64,000 nucleotides of DNA from Flavobacterium supellecticarium (GTDB lineage: Bacteria; Bacteroidota; Bacteroidia; Flavobacteriales; Flavobacteriaceae), in the NCBI RefSeq assembly GCF_004801375.1, contig NZ_SSNZ01000011.1:57074-121073 (forward strand), read 5' to 3'. The translations under genes were made by a program, and so were the position numbers. Position 1 is the stretch's first letter; each line of letters opens with the position of its first letter. The notes below the pieces were generated by a model. The model saw nothing but the letters and a program-made list of their open reading frames with translations, searched no databases and was not told where the DNA came from. This document shows, piece after piece, positions 8,963 through 17,317 of the stretch.

Positions 8963-8992
8963 TTGGAACTTTAATACGAATTCTTATTTTTA
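8963..8992 (+). promoter_or_regulatory. Promoter of the ompH/skp gene
   Basis: TTG at 8963-8965 and TATTTTTA at 8985-8992, separated by 19 bases, fit the Bacteroidota -33 TTG / -7 TAnnTTTG pattern with one mismatch in the last -7 base. It lies about 30 bases upstream of the ATG at 9022. Confidence 0.45.
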
Positions 8993-9021
8993 CAAAAATT
9001 TTAAAAATCATAATTGATAAA

Positions 9022-9591
9022 ATGAAAAAATCCTTTTTAATTATCGGACTTGCGTTGGCAATGTTTTCTTGCAACAAAGAAGGAGCAGCTACTGCTTCTG
9101 GAAATAAAACGGCTTATGTAGATACTTCTAAATTGATAGAAGAAAATCAGGAAGCTAAAGATATTGAGTCAAAATACAAAACCAAGTCGCAGGAAATGGG
9201 AAGAGAATTAGAGGGTGAAGCCAAACAATTCCAGTCTGATGCTGCCAATTTCCAAAGAGATGCACAGGTTAAAGGTATGGCCTGGGCACAACAAAAAGGA
9301 GCGGAGTTGCAAAAAAGAGAGCAACAAATTAATATGAAACAGCAAGCGATGTTACAAACATTGCAACAGGAAAGTGGTAAAGAAATGGATTCTTTGGTAA
9401 AAAGAATTAAAGATTATATCAAAGATTACGGTAAGAAAAATAATTATGAGTATATCTACGGAACGGGTGATGCCGCTACAATCTTATACGGCAAAGAAGG
9501 TTTGGATATTACCGAAAAAATCAGCAAAGAATTAAACGATAAGTACAAATCTTCTGATAAAAAAGAAGATAAAACTGAAGAAAAGAAATAA
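9022..9591 (+). CDS. OmpH/Skp-family periplasmic chaperone-like lipoprotein
   Basis: A 189-residue OmpH (Skp) family protein. Skp holds unfolded outer-membrane proteins in the periplasm. The N-terminus MKKSFLIIGLALAMFSCNKE is a lipoprotein signal with Cys at 17, so it is probably membrane-anchored rather than soluble. The rest is a long Gln/Lys/Glu-rich helical coiled coil (about 35-140) with the conserved AYVDTSKLIEE start, then YEYIYGTGDAATILYG typical of the family's C-terminus, then a charged tail. It stands alone, with its own promoter and terminator. Confidence 0.88.
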   Translation: MKKSFLIIGLALAMFSCNKEGAATASGNKTAYVDTSKLIEENQEAKDIESKYKTKSQEMGRELEGEAKQFQSDAANFQRDAQVKGMAWAQQKGAELQKREQQINMKQQAMLQTLQQESGKEMDSLVKRIKDYIKDYGKKNNYEYIYGTGDAATILYGKEGLDITEKISKELNDKYKSSDKKEDKTEEKK

Positions 9592-9593
9592 TG

Positions 9594-9620
9594 AAAAGCC
9601 TTCCTTGTGAAGGCTTTTTT
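9594..9620 (+). terminator. Terminator after the ompH gene
   Basis: AAAAGCCTTC, a 5-base loop, GAAGGCTTTTTT. It starts 3 bases after the ompH stop codon. Confidence 0.85.
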
Positions 9621-9670
9621 ATTGAAAATCAGATAAATAATTGTATTTTTAGTTTTAAAATATACGCCAA

Positions 9671-11950
9671 ATGGAAACTATTTCGAATGCTGCTGCCTAT
9701 GTATTGCGTTTTATTAACCAAACGCAAAAGTCGGTTTTCCTTACCGGTAAAGCCGGAACCGGTAAAACAACATTGCTTCGCGAAATCATTACTACTACAC
9801 ATAAGAATACTGTTGTTGTAGCACCTACCGGTATTGCTGCTTTGAACGCGGGTGGTGTTACCATACATTCGATGTTTCAGTTACCATTTGCTGCGTTTCT
9901 TCCGGATGCCAATACAGATCCGTATATTTCTGAAAATTCACGGTTCGAAAACCGAAATACCTTAAGCCGGCATTTTAAAATGAATGGTGCCAAACGTGCC
10001 GTAATTCAGAATATGGAATTGCTGGTTATCGATGAAGTGAGTATGCTTCGTGTAGACATTATGGATGCTATGGATTTTATGCTTCGTAAAGTCCGAAGAA
10101 ATGAAAGACCATTCGGTGGCGTTCAAATATTATTTATAGGAGATTTACTACAATTACCACCCGTTATCAAAAATGAGGAATGGTCGGTTTTACAGCGTTA
10201 CTATCGTGGTAAATTCTTTTTTCATTCGCATGTGATCCAGCAAAACCCACCTTTGTATATCGAACTGGATAAAATTTTCAGGCAAACGGATTCCGAATTT
10301 ATTTCCGTTTTAAACAACCTGCGAAATAATACCGTCACTACAAATGACCTGGCTATTTTAAACCAATATGTGCAACCGGATTTCGATTTTAAAAAGAATC
10401 CCGGTTTTATTACACTTACCACGCATAATGCCAAAGCCGATGCTATAAACAGTAATGCCTTGGCGGAACTCGATGGAGAAGCCTATACCTTTCAACCCGA
10501 AATTGTAGGTGATTTTCCGGATAAGATCTATCCGGTGGAAGAACAGCTTAAATTAAAAGTTGGTGCACAGGTTATGTTTGTGAAAAACGATCTTTCGTTT
10601 GAAAAACAATATTTTAATGGAAAAATGGGTGTTGTAAAATCAATTTCGTCCCGCGAAATTTTCGTGCATTTTCCAGAAGAAAACAAAACCATTGAAGTCG
10701 AACGCTACGAATGGAAGAACATCCGCTATTATGTGGACGAGATGACAAAGGAAATTGAAGAGGAGATTTTAGGCACTTTTACGCACTATCCAATCAAACT
10801 CGCCTGGGCAATTACCGTACACAAAAGCCAGGGTTTGACATTCGACAAAGCAGCGCTCGATGTATCGCAGGTTTTTCTGCCCGGACAGGCTTATGTTGCT
10901 CTTTCACGTTTGCGTTCGTTAAAAGGGCTTATTTTGCTTTCTGCGATACAAATGAATGGTATTTCCAACGACGCCGATGTGATGGATTACGCACAAAGTC
11001 GGGTTTCGGTCGAAAAACTGGAAGGGGAATTGGTATCCGAAACACGTATTTTTTTGCTTAATTATCTGAAAGACAGTTTTAACTGGCAGGAATTGGCTGC
11101 GCAATGGAGCAAACATCAGCAAACCTATCTGTCGGAAACCGGAAAATCAGTCAAAGGACAATCGAAAACGTGGGCGCAACAGCAGTCGTTGGCCGTACAT
11201 GAATTGCGCGAACCATCGCAAAAATTCATCGCGCAGTTAACAAAATTGTTTCAGCAGGAACCGGTCGATCTCGCTTTTATCGAAGAACGAATCAACAAAG
11301 CATTCGATTATTTTTTCCCGAAAATGGACGAGCTGACTTTTGAGTTGTACTGGAAAATAGAGGAAATAAAACGTCTGAAAAAAGTAAAAACCTTTTTTGA
11401 AGAATTGTCGGAACTGGAAGAACTGCAAACCAACGCAGTTTTGCGATTGCTAAAAGTCAAATTGCTGCTACGCGCCGTTCTGGAAAACAAAGAGATTTCA
11501 AAAGAAGTATTGGTATCGCCGTACGTACAAAAATACAAACAGGATAAAATAGAAATTATCCGGGAAGCGTTGCGAAAAACAGCGGTTACGCTTATCGAGG
11601 ATGAAGACGATATCGAACGCTATACGTCCAAAAAGAAGAAAACAAAAGAACCGAAAAAGTCAACTTACGAGGAAACGCTGGAATTGTGGACGCAAAACTT
11701 GTCGATCCCGGAAATTGCCGGAATCCGAAAACTTACGGTGGGGACGGTATATACCCATTTTTCAAAATTGATTCAGATGGAAGCAATTCTGATTTCGGAT
11801 ATTTTGCCACCAGATAAACTTAAAAATCTGGCATCGGCTTTTAAAGAATACAGTGGGGAAGGTTTAGGCGAGATAAAAGAAAAATACGGCGACGAATTTA
11901 GCTGGGAAGAACTCCGCTTGTATAAAGCCGTTTTACAAAAAAACACCTGA
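9671..11950 (+). CDS. Pif1/RecD-like superfamily 1 DNA helicase with C-terminal helix-turn-helix
   Basis: A 759-residue AAA/SF1 helicase. Walker A is GKAGTGKTT (about 26-34), Walker B VIDEVSM (about 118-124), motif III GDLLQLPPV, and the C-terminal SF1B block WAITVHKSQGLTFDKAALD with YVALSRLRSL. These are the Pif1/RecD2 signatures, so 5'-3' DNA unwinding is likely. After a mostly helical region (about 480-660) comes a winged-helix/HTH-like domain ending TYEETLELWTQNLSIPEIAG (about 665-740), as found at the end of some RecQ and Pif1 homologues. The stop codon lies inside a copy of the ACCTGACAGG repeat. Its exact repair or replication role cannot be told. Confidence 0.87.
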   Translation: METISNAAAYVLRFINQTQKSVFLTGKAGTGKTTLLREIITTTHKNTVVVAPTGIAALNAGGVTIHSMFQLPFAAFLPDANTDPYISENSRFENRNTLSRHFKMNGAKRAVIQNMELLVIDEVSMLRVDIMDAMDFMLRKVRRNERPFGGVQILFIGDLLQLPPVIKNEEWSVLQRYYRGKFFFHSHVIQQNPPLYIELDKIFRQTDSEFISVLNNLRNNTVTTNDLAILNQYVQPDFDFKKNPGFITLTTHNAKADAINSNALAELDGEAYTFQPEIVGDFPDKIYPVEEQLKLKVGAQVMFVKNDLSFEKQYFNGKMGVVKSISSREIFVHFPEENKTIEVERYEWKNIRYYVDEMTKEIEEEILGTFTHYPIKLAWAITVHKSQGLTFDKAALDVSQVFLPGQAYVALSRLRSLKGLILLSAIQMNGISNDADVMDYAQSRVSVEKLEGELVSETRIFLLNYLKDSFNWQELAAQWSKHQQTYLSETGKSVKGQSKTWAQQQSLAVHELREPSQKFIAQLTKLFQQEPVDLAFIEERINKAFDYFFPKMDELTFELYWKIEEIKRLKKVKTFFEELSELEELQTNAVLRLLKVKLLLRAVLENKEISKEVLVSPYVQKYKQDKIEIIREALRKTAVTLIEDEDDIERYTSKKKKTKEPKKSTYEETLELWTQNLSIPEIAGIRKLTVGTVYTHFSKLIQMEAILISDILPPDKLKNLASAFKEYSGEGLGEIKEKYGDEFSWEELRLYKAVLQKNT

Positions 11951-11973
11951 TAGGTTTTCAAATCCATAAAAAA

Positions 11974-12006
11974 ACACCTGACAGGTTTCCAAAACCTATC
12001 AGGTGT
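11974..12006. repeat. ACACCTGACAGG-type inverted repeat (terminator-like)
   Basis: The arms ACACCTGACAGGTTT (11974-11988) and AAACCTATCAGGTGT (11992-12006) pair with one G-T. A third, direct half-copy ACACCTGATAGGTTT lies at about 11943-11957, overlapping the helicase stop. The hairpin separates the convergent helicase and DoxX genes. A near copy is at 49815-49846 and a related hairpin at 29416-29449. Confidence 0.7.
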
Positions 12007-12029
12007 GATATTAAAAAGAAAGATATTTC

Positions 12030-12416
12030 TTATAACCAGTAAACCGCTAAAATAGCTGGAATAAAATAAATTACGATGGTTCGTGCTCCATCGTAATCTT
12101 TTGCGATACGTTGTCCAAATAATAAAAACAATAAGGTAACGCAGGAAAAAGTAGCACCATAATGTCCAAATGTTGTCACACCGTTCATTACCAATTGTGC
12201 GATTCCAATAACACATAAAGTACCGGCAATTACTTCCAATACTAAAATTAAAAATAGCGATTGTGGTACCTGATTTTTGATAAATGTTTTGGCAAAATGA
12301 CCTTTAAGCCATTCTACATTTCCTTTCCAGTCCATAATTTTATCATAACCGGATTGTAAAAAAGTGATGGCCAAAAAAGCCAGAATTAAAATTCCGAAAA
12401 TTTCCGTATTCGTCAT
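12030..12416 (-). CDS. DoxX-like family membrane protein
   Basis: A 128-residue protein with four predicted membrane segments (about 8-24, 53-75, 82-102, 112-127). FLQSGYDKIMDWKGNVEWLKGHF near the N-terminus is typical of DoxX/DUF6041-like Bacteroidota proteins. The family is linked loosely to redox or quinone functions, but no specific activity is known here. It begins 5 bases after the holB stop on the same strand, so the two are probably cotranscribed. Confidence 0.75.
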   Translation of the reverse strand: MTNTEIFGILILAFLAITFLQSGYDKIMDWKGNVEWLKGHFAKTFIKNQVPQSLFLILVLEVIAGTLCVIGIAQLVMNGVTTFGHYGATFSCVTLLFLLFGQRIAKDYDGARTIVIYFIPAILAVYWL

Positions 12417-12421
12417 GGTGT

Positions 12422-13570
12422 TTATTTTTTATGAATTAAACGTGTTAGTTTTATCGATAAATCGGTCAGGATAATTTTAGCATTTCCGTTACGCTCAATA
12501 TGGTAAATGGCATCCGATAATTCTTTAAAAATATCGTTGATGTTATTACCGTTTACGAAAGGAGCAAAATTCTCCAGTTTAAATTTTTCAACCGTAGGTT
12601 CTATATAAACCAGGGATGGAGATTGGTAGTTGAGCAATAAGGCCTGACGGAACATTTCGATACAAAAATGCAAAAACTGTTTCTGCGCTTCCCGACCAAT
12701 TCCGGCTATGGATTCGCTCCAGGATATCAGATCCTGAATGGCCGCTGCATTTCCTTTGGCGCGAAACGCTGCACGTACCCATTGTACAAACCAGGCTTCA
12801 AACGGATAATCGTCCTCGGTTTTGTGTAGCAATTGTAAGGCTTTGTTATAATTTCCCTGCGCCTGATGGGCTATTTTAAAAGCGGCTTTTTCTTCTGTTT
12901 TTTCACGTGAAACCAATGCCTCGGCAATAATACTTTCCGGAAGTCCGCCAAAATGTAACACCTGACAACGGGACAGTATCGTTTGAAGGATATCGTTTTC
13001 ATTTTCGGTGATCAACAGAAAAACCGTTTTTTGAGGGGGTTCTTCCAGTAGTTTTAAAAGTTTGTTCGAGGTGGCGATATTCATCTTATCGGCCATCCAG
13101 ATAATCATTACTTTATAACCACCTTCGTAGGCTTTGAGCGATAAGGATTTTACAATTTCCTGTGCTTCGTCCACACCAATTTGTCCCTGTTTGTTCTGAA
13201 TGCCAATCGTTTTATACCAGTCGAAAAGGCTACCATACGGGGTTTCGGTTACAAACTCCCGCCAGTATTTTAAAAAGTTTGCACTCACCGGATGACTTTT
13301 TACTTCGTCATTGGTCGAAACCGGAAATACAAAATGCAAATCGGGATGCGAAAAATGTTCGAATTTCAAGTTACAGGCTTCGTTCCCAGAAGTGTTTTCT
13401 CCGTTAGTATTGGAACATAAAATATATTGGGCATACGAAATGGCCATCGCCAGTGTACCCGATCCTTCCGGACCAACAAAAAGCTGTGCATGTGGAATGC
13501 GTCCGGAATCGGCGCTTTTCGTCAGATGGCTTTTAATATGGGTTTGTCCTAAAATTTCTGAAAATAGCAT
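12422..13570 (-). CDS. holB: DNA polymerase III delta' subunit (clamp loader)
   Basis: A 382-residue AAA+ subunit of the clamp loader that places the beta clamp on DNA. The N-terminal FSEILGQTHIKSHL and HAQLFVGPEGSGTLAMA (about 28-44) give a P-loop lacking the Lys, as usual for delta', which does not hydrolyse ATP. The KLLKLLEEPPQKTVFLLITEN block (about 160-180) and the sensor-1 region ILSRCQVLHF are diagnostic. An open frame extends upstream to 13621, but MLFSEILGQ at 13570 is the expected N-terminus. A weak parS-like sequence lies within it (12899-12914). Confidence 0.93.
   Translation of the reverse strand: MLFSEILGQTHIKSHLTKSADSGRIPHAQLFVGPEGSGTLAMAISYAQYILCSNTNGENTSGNEACNLKFEHFSHPDLHFVFPVSTNDEVKSHPVSANFLKYWREFVTETPYGSLFDWYKTIGIQNKQGQIGVDEAQEIVKSLSLKAYEGGYKVMIIWMADKMNIATSNKLLKLLEEPPQKTVFLLITENENDILQTILSRCQVLHFGGLPESIIAEALVSREKTEEKAAFKIAHQAQGNYNKALQLLHKTEDDYPFEAWFVQWVRAAFRAKGNAAAIQDLISWSESIAGIGREAQKQFLHFCIEMFRQALLLNYQSPSLVYIEPTVEKFKLENFAPFVNGNNINDIFKELSDAIYHIERNGNAKIILTDLSIKLTRLIHKK
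12899..12914. promoter_or_regulatory. Possible weak fourth parS site inside holB
   Basis: TTTTTCACGTGAAACC keeps the CACGTG core and the AAAC right arm of parS but differs from TGTTNCACGTGAAACA at positions 2 and 16. It lies in coding sequence, about 5 kb from site 3. Confidence 0.35.
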
Positions 13571-13674
13571 AGAGCAAATATAGAATAAAACACCAACAGT
13601 AAAAACTGCTTTCGCGCTCACCGCAAAAATTGCATTATTTACCGCAATTATTTATCGCTTCAATCAAATAACTG

Positions 13675-13682
13675 TATTTTTG
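13675..13682 (+). promoter_or_regulatory. -7 box upstream of the LytS-type kinase gene
   Basis: TATTTTTG fits TAnnTTTG and lies 20 bases before the ATG at 13703, in the divergent region between holB and the kinase. No clear -33 TTG is visible. Confidence 0.4.
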
Positions 13683-13702
13683 ATAGGTTAACTGTTAGAA
13701 AA

Positions 13703-14758
13703 ATGAAAAAGAAGATTTCGTTTTACGCTTACCACTTTTGCCTTTGCCTGTCATTTCTGGTATTGCCGTATCTGTTGTCTTCGCAATCTAGTATTATTCG
13801 CATTCCGGATATTCTACACAACGGTCACGACCGGACGTACTTTTCCGTTTATGTGGGACTGCTCGTTTTTTTCTATGTGAACTATTACTATTTTATTCCA
13901 AAGCTTTATTTTTCAAATAAAAAGACGCTTTATTTTTCGCTGCTTTTTGTTTTCCTGATCGTACTGCTTTTGACGTCTCATTTTTTTGATAAACCGGATA
14001 TCGATCTGTTTAATATTGAAAAAATGGCGCGCCCAAAACCAATGCATCCTCCGGGATCAAAACCTGATTTCGGACCGGGGCCAATGAATAAACCCAACGA
14101 ACATTTTAATACGATTTTGGTCTACCTAACAGGAACTTTAACAAGTCTTTTCTTAGCTATAAATAGAAGGTTGCAACATGTGGAACGCGATAAAATGCAA
14201 GCCGAAATTTCATTGCTAAAAGCGCAGATCAATCCGCACTTTTTGTTTAATACGCTCAACAGTATTTATGCACTGGCGATTCGGAAAGACAATCGTACGG
14301 CCGATGCGATTGTACAGCTTTCGGAACTGATGCGGTATATCATTCGCGATGCGCATGACGATACGATTGCATTGGATAAAGAATTGAATTATATCCACAA
14401 TTATATCGAATTGCAACGGTCGCGCCTCGGAAATACGGTTGTCATAGAATATGAGGTGACCGAAGGGCATTTCGAAAAGAAAATTACACCGCTGATTCTG
14501 ATTTCATTTATTGAAAATGCGTTTAAACACGGGGTAAATCCAAATGAGAATTCCGAAATCCGGATTCAGATTCTAATTAACGATACAGCATTGCAATTGT
14601 TGGTTTTTAATAAAAAAGTCAGCTCGGTGCAAACGGAAAAAGGAATGGGGTTGCAAAATACAATGGAACGTCTGGAACGCCTTTATCCCGATAAATACAA
14701 TCTGGAAATTACCGAAACAAAAGAAAGTTATACTACTGTACTAACGCTCGAATTATGA
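13703..14758 (+). CDS. LytS/YehU-type sensor histidine kinase
   Basis: A 351-residue membrane kinase of the His_kinase (PF06580) group. There are four membrane segments (about 7-27, 45-63, 74-94, 134-153). The loop between the third and fourth is rich in Pro, Met and His (ARPKPMHPPGSKPDFGPG). The phospho-acceptor box is QINPHFLFNTLNSIYAL (about 173-189) and the ATPase N-box is FIENAFKHGVNP (about 270-281), with GMGLQNTMERLE as G-box. It overlaps the LytTR gene by 4 bases (ATGA), so the two form one two-component system. The signal is unknown. Confidence 0.92.
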   Translation: MKKKISFYAYHFCLCLSFLVLPYLLSSQSSIIRIPDILHNGHDRTYFSVYVGLLVFFYVNYYYFIPKLYFSNKKTLYFSLLFVFLIVLLLTSHFFDKPDIDLFNIEKMARPKPMHPPGSKPDFGPGPMNKPNEHFNTILVYLTGTLTSLFLAINRRLQHVERDKMQAEISLLKAQINPHFLFNTLNSIYALAIRKDNRTADAIVQLSELMRYIIRDAHDDTIALDKELNYIHNYIELQRSRLGNTVVIEYEVTEGHFEKKITPLILISFIENAFKHGVNPNENSEIRIQILINDTALQLLVFNKKVSSVQTEKGMGLQNTMERLERLYPDKYNLEITETKESYTTVLTLEL

Positions 14759-15450
14759 TTTACGCTATAGCACTCGACGATGAACCGCCAGCTTTGGAAG
14801 TGTTGCAAAGTTTTTGCGACCAGATTGAGGGGATCGAATTAAAAAAAACGTTCACCCGATCGGACGAAGCCTTAAAATACCTGAAAAAATATCCGACAGA
14901 TTTGCTGTTTCTCGACATCAATATGCCGTCGATTTCGGGGATTGATTTTTTTAAAAAAGTACCGCACAAAATCAGTGTGATTTTTACCACGGCCTATTCG
15001 GAATTTGCCGTGGAAGGTTTTACGCTCAATGCTACGGATTATCTGCTAAAACCGTTTTCGTTTTCGCGCTTTGAACAGGCCATCGAAAAAGCCAAAATTC
15101 AATTGGAAAAAGAGCAGAAAAATACCGCGGCCGATTCGCAGTTTCTGTTTATCCGAGCCGATTATAGTCTGATTAAAATCCCGGTTACCGAAATCTTGTT
15201 TATCGAAGGACTGGACGATTATCTAAAAATTCATATCCGAAATCAGAAAACCGTGGTTGCCCGGATGACGATGAAAAGCATGCTGGAAAAATTACCAACG
15301 GATGCTTTTTTCCGCGTACACCGTTCGTTTATCGTGTCGTTGTCTAAAATCGATCGGGTAAAAAGTAAAATAATCTATATCGGAAATGAGGAAATACCAA
15401 TAAGCGCGACCTATGAAGCTGCGTTTTTAACACTACTGGAAAATAGCTAA
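14755..15450 (+). CDS. LytTR-family response regulator
   Basis: A 231-residue protein with a receiver domain (about 2-118; acidic pocket DDEPPA, phospho-acceptor Asp in LLFLDINMPSISG, conserved Thr in FTTAYSEFA, Lys in LLKPFSF) and a C-terminal LytTR DNA-binding domain (about 130-230; FFRVHRSFIVSLSKID). It is the partner of the upstream kinase. LytTR proteins bind direct repeats upstream of their targets; I could not identify one here. The pirin-like gene begins 2 bases after the stop and is probably cotranscribed. Confidence 0.93.
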   Translation: MIYAIALDDEPPALEVLQSFCDQIEGIELKKTFTRSDEALKYLKKYPTDLLFLDINMPSISGIDFFKKVPHKISVIFTTAYSEFAVEGFTLNATDYLLKPFSFSRFEQAIEKAKIQLEKEQKNTAADSQFLFIRADYSLIKIPVTEILFIEGLDDYLKIHIRNQKTVVARMTMKSMLEKLPTDAFFRVHRSFIVSLSKIDRVKSKIIYIGNEEIPISATYEAAFLTLLENS

Positions 15451-15451
15451 T

Positions 15452-16138
15452 ATGGCAACGTTTTTACAACAACCAGCTCAAATTTATAAGGCGCATTTAA
15501 GAGGGCATTTTGAAAGTGATGTACATCGCTGTCTGGCAACGTTTAATTTTAAAACCTATCAGGACGAAAGTCGGATGCCGTATCAAAAATTACAGGTTTG
15601 GAATGAAGAAGTTTTGGCTCCGAAAATTACGATGCGCAATACTGTCGAAGACAATTGCGGGATATTGTTACTCCCGTTAATCGGTGCAATCGATTGTAGG
15701 GTTGGAGCTGAAACGCATTTTATCATGACTGGACAGGCGTATTTTTTTACCCTTCCGAAGAAAACCGATTTTGAAATTCAAAATCCGTATGAAAATGAAC
15801 AGGTTAATTATTTGCAAATCCGACTGAAATGTCATAAAAATTTTTCAGAGGAACAGCTGCTTTCTTTTGATTTGAATACTAGTGGTCAACTGATTTCGAT
15901 TATCGATAATCCGGATTTTTCATTTAGTATTGGCATGTACCGTTCGCGGCATGAAGGCATTTATAAACCGGAAGATACAAACCACGGCATTTTTGCCTTT
16001 GCACTAAACGGTGCCTTTGAATTTCAAAACCGTTTGATCGAAAATCGCGACGGATTGGCAATTGACAATTCCGAAAGTATTGAATTCGAATCCCTTACCG
16101 AAAATGCGCTGCTGTTGCTTTTGGAATTGAAGGCTTAA
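15452..16138 (+). CDS. Pirin-like bicupin lacking the metal-binding residues
   Basis: A 228-residue protein whose start, HLRGHFESDVHRCLATFNF (about 14-32), and LQVWNEEVLAP (about 47-57) match the pirin/YhaK family. In pirins a HPHRDMEI-type block carries the metal-binding His residues; here the corresponding stretch reads TMRNTVEDNCGILLLPL, without them. The C-terminal cupin is also poorly conserved. A catalytic quercetinase-type role is therefore unlikely and a binding or regulatory role more plausible. It follows the LytTR regulator by 1 base. Confidence 0.7.
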   Translation: MATFLQQPAQIYKAHLRGHFESDVHRCLATFNFKTYQDESRMPYQKLQVWNEEVLAPKITMRNTVEDNCGILLLPLIGAIDCRVGAETHFIMTGQAYFFTLPKKTDFEIQNPYENEQVNYLQIRLKCHKNFSEEQLLSFDLNTSGQLISIIDNPDFSFSIGMYRSRHEGIYKPEDTNHGIFAFALNGAFEFQNRLIENRDGLAIDNSESIEFESLTENALLLLLELKA

Positions 16139-16234
16139 ATTGGGATTTACCTCAAAATAAAAACAGTTTACCTCATTTTTTTGGCTTTCCCTGTTAACAA
16201 ATTTAATTTTGAGTAACGAAAAAGCTAAAAGAGT

Positions 16235-17251
16235 ATGGAAAGAAAAGTATTTTTAAAAAACAGTCTGGGTTTCCTTGGAATAGTGGCTGCTGCGCCTTCA
16301 CTTTTGCGCGCCATGGGTACCGAAAAAGAAATGCCGGAAGAAACAGCCACATTGGCGTGTAGCGTAACCAACAGTGAAACCGCTGGTCCTTTTCCGACCA
16401 TCTCACCGGCTTCCTGGGTACGAACCAATATTATAGGCGACCGTACCGGGGTTCCGTTTACGATTAACATTACCGTAAAAAATGTCAATGGAAATTGTAA
16501 TGCTTTTGCCGGTGCAATTGTCGATATCTGGCATTGCGATAAAGACGGTAATTATTCCGAATATGGAGGAACAGGCATGCAACCAACCAATTATACAACC
16601 AACCACTTTTTAAGAGGAAGACAAACTACTGATGCGAATGGACTTGTTAGTTATACCTCCATTTTTCCGGGATGGTATACCGGAAGGGCGACGCATATTC
16701 ACGTGCATATTTACAATGCGTCGGGTACCTCGCTTCTGATCACCCAAATTGCTTTCCCGGAAGGAGCTAACAGCGCAGTAGTTCAGGTGAATTCGGCAAC
16801 GAGTTATGGCTATACCAAAGGGATGTCGGGCTATACGTATAATGCTACCGATAATGTTTTTTCGGATGGCGTTACCAACGAACTGGGCGCGGTAACTGGA
16901 AGTATTGCCGAAGGATTCACTTTATCCCATACAATTTTTGTGGCCGGGCCGACACTCGGAATTGAGGACGTTTCCATTTCAGAATTTCAATTAAGTCAGA
17001 ATTTTCCGAACCCATTTACGGAAAGTACTAAAATTCCATTGGTGTTGAATACCTATTCAAAAGTCAAAATGGAACTATACGATCTTACCGGACGACTCAT
17101 CGATACACCCATAAACGATGATTATCCGGCAGGAACCAATTATTTGTTGATCAGCAGAAAAAGCCTGAGCAGTGGTTATTATATTTACAGAGTTATAATA
17201 GAAAATGAAAACGGTGTTTTCACAGAAAGTAAAAAAATGATAGTCCAATAA
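16235..17251 (+). CDS. Secreted intradiol ring-cleavage dioxygenase-like protein with T9SS type A sorting tail
   Basis: A 338-residue protein of the protocatechuate 3,4-dioxygenase beta / intradiol dioxygenase fold. VDIWHCDKDGNYSEY (about 96-110) and FPGWYTGRATHIHVHI (about 143-158) carry the two Tyr and two His that bind non-haem Fe(III) in the family. The N-terminus has RKVFLK before a hydrophobic stretch, like a Tat signal with Arg-Lys in place of Arg-Arg. The last ~75 residues (QNFPNPFTESTKIPL, YDLTGRLI, GYYIYRVI) are a T9SS type A sorting domain, so the enzyme is probably exported to the cell surface or medium. The physiological substrate is unknown; no aromatic-degradation genes are adjacent. 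Confidence 0.85.
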   Translation: MERKVFLKNSLGFLGIVAAAPSLLRAMGTEKEMPEETATLACSVTNSETAGPFPTISPASWVRTNIIGDRTGVPFTINITVKNVNGNCNAFAGAIVDIWHCDKDGNYSEYGGTGMQPTNYTTNHFLRGRQTTDANGLVSYTSIFPGWYTGRATHIHVHIYNASGTSLLITQIAFPEGANSAVVQVNSATSYGYTKGMSGYTYNATDNVFSDGVTNELGAVTGSIAEGFTLSHTIFVAGPTLGIEDVSISEFQLSQNFPNPFTESTKIPLVLNTYSKVKMELYDLTGRLIDTPINDDYPAGTNYLLISRKSLSSGYYIYRVIIENENGVFTESKKMIVQ

Positions 17252-17267
17252 TAACTCAGGCGAACAG

Positions 17268-17298
17268 AAGAAGATACTCGAAACGGTATCTTCTTTTT
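17268..17298 (+). terminator. Terminator after the dioxygenase-like gene
   Basis: AAGAAGATAC (17268-17277) pairs with GTATCTTCTT (17286-17295) and a T-run follows. Confidence 0.75.
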
Positions 17299-17317
17299 TG
17301 CTTTAACACATTTTACG

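Noticed and set aside
9591..9821. 76-codon frame overlapping the helicase start
   Set aside because: It contains the ompH terminator and shadows the helicase in another frame.
13571..13621. Longer N-terminus for HolB
   Set aside because: The extra residues do not look like the family; MLFSEILGQ is the usual beginning.
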